Below, piece after piece: positions 58,241 to 64,000 of a stretch of 64,000 nt of DNA. The notes beneath the pieces are model-generated. The model was not told the origin of the DNA. It did no database searches and saw only the letters and a list, made by a program, of their open reading frames with translations. Source of the stretch: Triplophysa rosa. Lineage: Eukaryota > Chordata > Actinopteri > Cypriniformes > Nemacheilidae. The position numbers were made by a program, and so were the translations under genes. Each line of letters begins with the position of its first letter. Positions within the stretch are counted from its first letter, which is position 1. The stretch spans positions 196,415 through 260,414 of the forward strand of contig NC_079908.1 of assembly GCF_024868665.1 (NCBI RefSeq), given 5' to 3'.

Positions 58241-58815
58241 TCACTTCACGAGTTCACCTTAGCAAATAATTAAATAGGCGTCGGTTTAATTTAAGCAGAA
58301 AATATTATATGTGTATTTGGCGTGCTGTCCAGGGAGGGGGCTCGGGGGTCGGTATTCTTTCCCGAACCCAGAGCACTCCCCCTTGTCCGGGGTGAGGGCT
58401 CCGATCTCGGTGTTTGCCCGGAGCGCTTCCCCCCAATAGGAATAGGGTTTAATAGTGAGGAGTCGGGGTGGAGGAGGGATATTGCAAAACTTAGAGTGAA
58501 GTAGGTAAGGCGATTTAACTATTTAAAGAGTTTTCTATTGATTTGATTGGACGGGAGACGTGATGGCTAATGGCTGACAGCTGCGTAATTATTTGCACGT
58601 GTTCCTCCCAAACTTTGTTAATAAAACATCATTTCACGAGTTCACCTAATTAAATAGGCGTCCGTTTAATTTAAGCAGAAATATTATATGCGTATTTGGT
58701 GTGCTGTCCAGGGAGGGGGCTCTGGGGTCGGTATTCTTTCCCGAACCCAGAGCACTCCCCCTTGTCCAGGTGAGGGCTCCGATCTCGGTGTTTGCCCGAG
58801 CCCTGAGCGCTTCCC
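58240..58815 (+). repeat. Pair of about 190-bp direct repeats
   Basis: Copy 1 (58240-58437) and copy 2 (58625-58815) share cacgagttcacct, taaataggcgtc, tttaatttaagcagaaa, gtgctgtccagggagggg, tattctttcccgaaccc and gatctcggtgtttgcccg. The 187 bases between them are unique and include an aataaaac near 58621. This could be an LTR-type arrangement or a tandem duplication. A third fragment occurs inverted at about 57779-57815. Confidence 0.75.
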
Positions 58816-59652
58816 CCAAAATATGCAACTAGTGCGGGACAGCAGCCAAGGCTGGGCGTTATGGCCCCCAAAACATGGCAGAGCTTGAGGCCGGAGAGTT
58901 GCTGGCCGTTGCTTAGAGTAGAGCTGAGGCCTCTGGAAGAGGATTGGCTCTGCGGGTCTCTGTGAGGTACGGATATATAGGTCTGTGGGAAATACAGATA
59001 AGGCTCCTGCTGGAGCGGTGTGGAAATACAGGTAAAGTCCCCTGCTGGGGCGACACTGCTGCGGCAGTGTGGAAATACAGATAAAGGCCCCTGCTGGGGC
59101 GACACTGCTGTGGCAGTGTGGAAATACAGGTAAAGGCCCCTGCTGGGGCGACACTGCTGCGGCAGTGGGAAATCCAGATAAAGGCCCCTGCTTTTTGGGG
59201 ACGATGAAGTACGGGCTGTAAAACCCATTGGACATCTCGGCTAGAGGGACGGGCTCGATCGCTCCCTTTGTCAGAAGGGTGGCGACCTCGGCCCGTAGTA
59301 CGGGAGCATCCTGACCTCTGACTGAGGTAGAGAGGATGCCCCGGAACTTGGGCGGGTTTCTGGCGAATTGAATCGCATAGCCGAGACGGATCGTTTCCCT
59401 CAGCCACCGTGACGTATGGGAAGCTCGAGCCAAGCTCCCAGGGACCGTGACAGGGGGACTAAGGGTACAATCTGCTTCATCGACCCTCCGGGGGGTGGTT
59501 CGATGGCTGGCAGTGCGGGTCTTTCGCCGGGGGCGGACCCCCGGGGAGGAGACTGGCTCTGCTGGTTTGCCTGCCTGGCGATGCAGCTCCACGCACCATC
59601 GATTTGAGAGTGCTGAGGGCTGCAATGTACATTCGATGTTGTGCCTCGCCAA
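58684..59652 (-). pseudogene. Chimeric frame: DIRS gag end, RT start, then tandem repeat
   Basis: The 322-codon frame starts in the DIRS gag C-terminus (VELHRQAGKPAEPVSSPGVR) and runs through the gag-RT link (RLGYAIQFARNPPKFRGIL, VATLLTKGAIEPVPLAE) to MSNGFYSPYFIVPKK, the first RT block. It then passes into the tandem repeat (GPLSGFPTAAAVSPQQ) and the direct-repeat region. RT palm, RNase H and recombinase are absent. It preserves the junction segment deleted from copy 1. Confidence 0.7.
58980..59195 (-). repeat. Tandem repeat of about 60 bp around ctgccgcagcagtg
   Basis: Three to four units repeat aaatacaggtaaaggcccct, gctggggcgacactgctg and cggcagtgtgg. Read on the minus strand this has the actgccgcagcagtgtcgc core also found at 13860-13880. 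It stays in frame with the DIRS gag-RT fragment next to it. Confidence 0.8.
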
Positions 59653-61174
59653 GACGCAACGTCGAGTTGCCGAACACCGTCTGACAGAGGGTGAGAGGGG
59701 CTGTGAGAAACACCCAGGGAGATTGGAAACTCTTTTTGTGAGAAAGTGGGCGCTAGGCCCCCGAAGGGGGTTCTAGTCCTAGCCCTAGCCCTAGTCCTGC
59801 CCCTAGTCATGGCGGGGCAGGATGTGGCTGATCGCCTCCGTCTGCTTCTTCACTGCCGAGAACTGCTGAGCGAAGTCCTCGATAGTGTCACCAAGCAGCC
59901 CACCCTGCGCAATGGGCGCGTCGAGAAAGCGGACTTTCTCGGCGTCGCTCATCTGCGCAAGGTTAAGCCAGAGATGACTCTCCTGGACCACAAGAGTGGA
60001 CATCGCCCGACCCAGGGCCCGGGCGGTCACCTTGGTCGCCCGTAGGGCGAGGTTGGTGGCGGTGCAGAGTTCCTGCGTTAACCCTGGGTCGGTCTTACCC
60101 TCGTGGATCTCTTTCAACGTCTTGGCCTGGTGGACCTGCAGGATGGCCATGGCGTGGAGAGAGGAGGCAGCTTGACCCGCAGCTTAGGGCTTCGAAGACA
60201 GTGATGCTGAAGTCCTACACGCTTTGGATGGGAGTTTCGGTCGACCTCTCCAGGTGGACGCCGCCTGCAGGCACAGGTGCACTGCGACTGCACGTTCCAC
60301 CTGGGGCACGTCAAGAAAGAGCGACGGAACTGGTTTGACGTGTACGAGCCGAAAAAGGGGCGTTCCATGTCTTCGTCAGTTCCTCATGCACCTCCGGGAA
60401 GAATGGCGCTGAAGAGCGCTCAGAGCCCAAGAACCATGTATCCAGCCGTGAGCGCCGGGTGAGAGGCACCGGAGTGCACTCTAACCCAATGCTCACGGCG
60501 GCTCGGGAAATGGCCGACATCTTGAAATCCGCCTCTTCCTGAGCTCGACCCCCCGTGGGAGGGAGCTGCAAGGAATCGTCGGGATCGGATGCTAGCAAAT
60601 CGCTCTCCGATGCTGCTATTGACATCTCATCTTCTTCACGCATCGTGTCCGAATGCGTGAATGAGGATGCAGACGGTGTGGTACCGTCTGCTAGGGAACG
60701 GTGAGGCGAGCGAGACGGGGTGCGAGCGGTCCGCGAGCGCTTGGCTGACAGATTTATGCTCGCAGTGGCCCCCATATCACCCTCGCCGCTCGCCTTGGCG
60801 GACGGTATGGCCTTAGCCATTCTCGTCATGGCCTGGGAAGCATGCGAGGTAGTGGCTGGTTCTCGAGAGAAGGCAGCCACCCGTGACCGCAACGTCTCAA
60901 TGACTATCTGCCCGCAGTGCGGGCAAGATGAGTCAACGAAGGCTGCCTCAGCGTTCTGGATACCCAAACACTTGAGGACCCTCCTCGATGAGGGTATCGC
61001 ACCCACGAGAACAGCGGGACATGCCACGCTGGAGAAATTTGCTCTTTTAGAATGCTCGAACACCTCTGGAACCGCCGAGACGCCCAGGGGAAGTCGCCGC
61101 AGGAAGGGACAGTCCGCTGCACCACGTCGTAGAACCGGCAGTCTGTAGTTGCTTGGTAAATTGGCAAATTTCAT
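59400..61174 (-). pseudogene. DIRS copy 3 gag-like protein, long frame plus frameshifted rest
   Basis: The 287-codon frame 61174-60311 reads CPFLRRLPLGVSAVPEVFEH, FSSVACPAVLVGAIPSSRR, DSSCPHCGQIVIETLRS, a Ser/Arg/Ala-rich middle, REEDEMSIAASESDLLASDP and FFPEVHEELTKTWNAPFSAR. Further frames 60368-60114, 60150-59803 and 59810-59400 continue it (LCTATNLALRATKVTARALG, RAMSTLVVQESHLW, QMSDAEKVRFLDAPIAQGG). The Cys-rich CPHCG segment and acidic/basic blocks fit a capsid-like role by position only. Confidence 0.7.
59772..59812. repeat. Short ccctag hexamer tract
   Basis: The run tagtcctagccctagcccta followed by gtcctgcccctagtc is a degenerate hexamer repeat. In the minus-strand gag frame it encodes an alternating Arg/Thr/Ala stretch (RGRTRARARTRTP). 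It is not vertebrate telomere repeat (TTAGGG), though it differs by few positions. Confidence 0.7.
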
Positions 61175-61249
61175 TTGTCAATTTACATTGGCCTTTTCTA
61201 AGTAGTCGGAAGCGATTGGAACTCAGAAACATAATGTTACCACATGACA

Positions 61250-61629
61250 CAGCAAGTGCAAAATTGTAAAACAACATTTAAAGACAGCTCTGTCATAGCT
61301 CCGACTACTGCAGTCTGCACCTCTCAAAAACATCACAAAAACATTGTTCACTTTGCAACTATTCCAACTATTGTAACTAGGTAACAATAAAGTAAATAAA
61401 ACGGGGTCAGAGATGCCAAATTGGCTATTCTCCTGCTTGATAGGTAAGTCATGAGCTTCAGCTAAAGTTAACTAGCTAATGTTAACTAACCAAAAGAATA
61501 TTTCAAGTAAATTTAACATTTAGACAGAATTCACATTCATACTCTAGCCATTGATTGAGTTAAAATTCGCACAAGCTGGTTTGTAATTTACAAACAACAA
61601 ATACATTGCAAACGTAAAAATTCCAGTAG
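61250..61629. other. Spacer, nothing recognised
   Basis: AT-rich sequence directly after the DIRS fragment without coding or repeat structure that I can name. Confidence 0.4.
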
Positions 61630-61905
61630 CTGTCTGTGTGACAAGAGAGACGGAACGAGAGCCATGAGGGAACGACGCGAGGCCAGTGGCGTGAGTGATA
61701 ATGAGTGTCAGCTGTGCGTTACACCGGTCTCGCATCTCTCACGGAGTAGCGCCGGAAGCATAAGAGGAGGAGCGACAAGAAGGTACGAGGAGAGAGGACC
61801 AGGTCTGGACATTGTATGTGTTTTAGTTATGTTTGTGTAGCCGGCAGTCAACCGTGAGGTGGCTTTATGGCTTTAATATCTGGGCATTATGTTTTCTTTT
61901 TTTTA
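61630..61905 (+). repeat. Diverged LTR-like repeat, copy 1
   Basis: It shares with 62340-62640 the ordered motifs gagtgtcagctgtgcg, caccggtc, gcataagagga, gagcgac, gagagaggacc, ggccggcagtc/gaccg and cgtgaggtggct. Identity is visibly below that of a recent LTR pair. It may be a decayed LTR. Confidence 0.6.
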
Positions 61906-62339
61906 ATTCCTTTGCCCAGACCTAATGGCCGATGACTCTGTCAAGTTTCAAGGAATCCAATAGGGCTTCGCACCTACTCTCAGTGCTTGGGCCCTAATAA
62001 TAATCTGATGAAAAACAATCGGGCCTAACTAAACTGCAACTATAACGAGCACTCACAATACGAACAAAAACCGAAAAGAAACATTTTGTTTACATATTTT
62101 AAATGTTGGTGGTGGGGTGACCCCGAATAGTGGAAGATTGGATGCTTTGATAGGAGGATCTGATTCGACTACCAATCTCACAGTGGAATCTTGGCAGAGG
62201 TGTTCTGCAATGGGGACCATGTCATTTTGGTTATATGGGCAGTGGCGCAGCAGACGGGCACATTATTTCTGATGTAAAGAAATGGAAGATTTTTAGTGTT
62301 GGGTACCGAATCCCCTGGCGCGTATGAGCGTGAGGTCTG

Positions 62340-62698
62340 GCTATGGCCCAGCGCAGGATCACGTCTCTGTAGCGAGGAAGGCGGGGCGAGAGCCGTGGGG
62401 CGGGTAAGGCGAGGCCGGTGGCGTAAGTGGCAACGAGTGTCAGCTGTGCGACCACCGGTCCCCGCATGCCTCACGGGGGAGCTCGGGAGCATAAGAGGAC
62501 GAGCGACCAGACCATCGAGAGAGAGGACCCGGGCCCGGAAACAGTTAAGTTTGTTTATGTTCGTGTGGCCGGCAGTCGACCGTGAGGTGGCTGCCGGCCT
62601 TTTATTTTCTGGATTATTGTTTATTTATTTTGATTAAAGTTTTGTGAATGTTCGCCGGTTCACTCCTCCTTCCTTCCCTTCTATTGAACTTTGTTACA
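62340..62698 (+). repeat. Diverged LTR-like repeat, copy 2
   Basis: The more complete copy is followed by tttattttctggattattg, tttattttgattaaagtttt and an end near gaactttgttaca at about 62698. TATA-like and polyadenylation-like sites could not be fixed. Its frames (62296-62637) are not supported as a gene. Confidence 0.55.
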
Positions 62699-62699
62699 G

Positions 62700-64000
62700 T
62701 CTCTTTGCGTCTTCTGTGCTGTGAGAGCGGTAAAGAGAAGCAGCTTGTTCCTCACGCACCCGCAGATGACTCACACATGAATGTGTACACCATTTACAAA
62801 CATCTGTCAGTTACTGAATGTTTCCGCATATAAATATGAATTAAGACCTTCCCTTTAAATGCACGTAGTCTGTTACTTAGACTGAACTTTGCGCTGCTTG
62901 ACACAAAAATAATAATAAAGTAACGTAACCAAAATCACTGCATATAGTAAGCACGGTGCAGACACGGCGCAGGATAAAAGGTGAAAGGGACTTTTTGACT
63001 GTTTAAAGGGTGAGATGCTTTATTTCATTCCTCCTTTACATGGGGTAAATAAAGTCCCTTTATTGGTAGTTCATTGGCAATGAACGTGCTGCTTTCCCGC
63101 TTGTGAAAAATAATTCAACATTATCAAGAAGTTTTAAAAAAAGTTTTGAGGCGAGATCTGGTGTAGTATTGTATGGCACAGCATTGTTACGTGATGTCCA
63201 TTCATTTGACTATTTGTGACTTGTGTTCTGACTATATGTTCCCCTGCATTTCAGACATTTTACCTAAAGACATTTATTTTGCACATCATGACTTGACTAT
63301 GGCTTATTTCGTTTTTATTTATATTTATTAAAAAGGTATATTCTGTTCTAAACAAATTCTATAAATGAATGTTTGGTTGTTTTTTGGTGCATCAATGTTG
63401 CGCTGTACCCTTAACCACCTGGTGTCGTCCACACATGCACGCACACACACACACACACATACACGCGTGTCATTCGACTATCAGTCAACTATAGGCAAGA
63501 CATGACAATTCTGATTCGAGTATGTAAATCTTTAGCTGAGGACTCCCCTAGTTGGTGGTAAGAACACAAGTGCAGTAGAGGTGTGTGAGTCATTATGTTG
63601 CTGAATGCATGATGATCAGTAGGTGGAAGAGTGCTACAGTATGTATTCAACACAGTGGCACAGCACATCACAATATACAGGGCTTAGTGCTTACAAAGGC
63701 AAATGAAGCAATCGATAATGAAGCACCACAGCTAAAGTCTTTTTAGTGACGGGAACATTTGTAACATGCAATAATATGTAACATGCTCAAGCAGACATAA
63801 AGCGTGTGATGGTTTGAGCGCTGATAGGATGATCGATTTTAAACTTTAAAGAGCATAACTATTTCTAACTATAAACTGTATCTGAAACCTAAAACTATTT
63901 ATACAAATGCTTGACATAAATAATCATTGAACATACATGCATTGGGTTTACAAATTGAAAACAACCCTTGGTGCAGTAGTAGAGAGCGTGTAAAAAGGTA
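62700..64000. other. Apparently unique AT-rich sequence with a CA microsatellite
   Basis: No exon of the neighbouring transporter and no transposon domain is seen. A (CA)n run lies at about 63440-63460 within cacgcacacacacac. Confidence 0.5.

Larger units (their letters stand above)
59190..61245 (-). mobile_element. DIRS fragment, copy 3 (5' part only, reverse)
   Basis: The minus strand starts near 61245 in inverted-terminal-repeat sequence (gccaatgtaaattgac, truncated) and proceeds through gag-like frames to the first RT block at about 59200. The right half of the element, including recombinase, internal complementary region and right repeat, is missing. It is the best preserved gag of the three copies. 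Confidence 0.85.

Noticed and set aside
57762..58269. Three overlapping plus-strand frames of 120-166 codons rich in His, Thr and Ser
   Set aside because: They are produced by a tandem repeat whose period is a multiple of three and lacks stop codons; all frames are open at once and none has a domain or splice context.
59772..59812. Interstitial telomere repeat
   Set aside because: The hexamer is ccctag with tcc variants, not CCCTAA, and it lies inside a gag reading frame.

Overview
The window is vertebrate nuclear DNA, almost certainly from a ray-finned fish and possibly a cyprinid. The evidence is two intron-containing vertebrate genes with GT-AG junctions, a dense mix of teleost transposon clades (DIRS, BEL/Pao, Rex1/L2/L1 LINEs, hAT, Tc1, Harbinger, MITEs) and a tRNA-derived SINE. 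The species assignment rests on pattern recognition only. There are no bacterial genes, operons or CRISPR arrays.

Host genes. Positions 317-4571 (+) hold the last nine coding exons of dkc1 (dyskerin), from the end of the TruB pseudouridine synthase domain through the PUA domain to the lysine-rich tail. Positions 51344-56425 (-) hold the last four coding exons of a solute carrier 22 transporter of the OCTN (slc22a4/slc22a5) type. The last exon is separated by a 4.3-kb intron that contains LINE sequence. The roughly 46 kb between the two genes is almost entirely transposable elements, many nested in one another.

Layout of the transposon region. 6-8 kb: a Harbinger-type MADF exon, a decayed Tc1 transposon split by a palindromic MITE, and a solo LTR. 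10.6-14.2 kb: a GC-rich tyrosine-recombinase element interrupted by a Rex1-like LINE and an L2 fragment. 14.2-24.1 kb: a rearranged BEL/Pao retrotransposon hosting a DIRS element, a solo LTR and a small hAT element. 24.1-26.4 kb: an L1 fragment with a SINE inside. 26.9-30.3 kb: a hAT transposon with perfect 8-bp target duplications, carrying a solo LTR that itself carries a MITE. 30.6-33.8 kb: a second LTR of the same family, then an L2 LINE. 35.4-48.0 kb: a Rex1-like LINE split by a second DIRS element and by another LINE, which is in turn split by a near-full-length L1. 48.4-49.8 kb: two more LINE fragments.

Beyond the transporter exons, 56.4-62.7 kb holds a minisatellite split by an L2 LINE, a 190-bp direct repeat pair, a third and truncated DIRS fragment in reverse orientation, and two diverged LTR-like repeats. 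The last 1.3 kb looks unique apart from a CA microsatellite.

No new cellular system is evident. The most informative content is the DIRS structural series (three copies, two with a clear internal complementary region, one with reverse transcriptase deleted but a 642-codon RNase H/recombinase frame intact) and the reconstructable order of nested insertions, several confirmed by exact target-site duplications.
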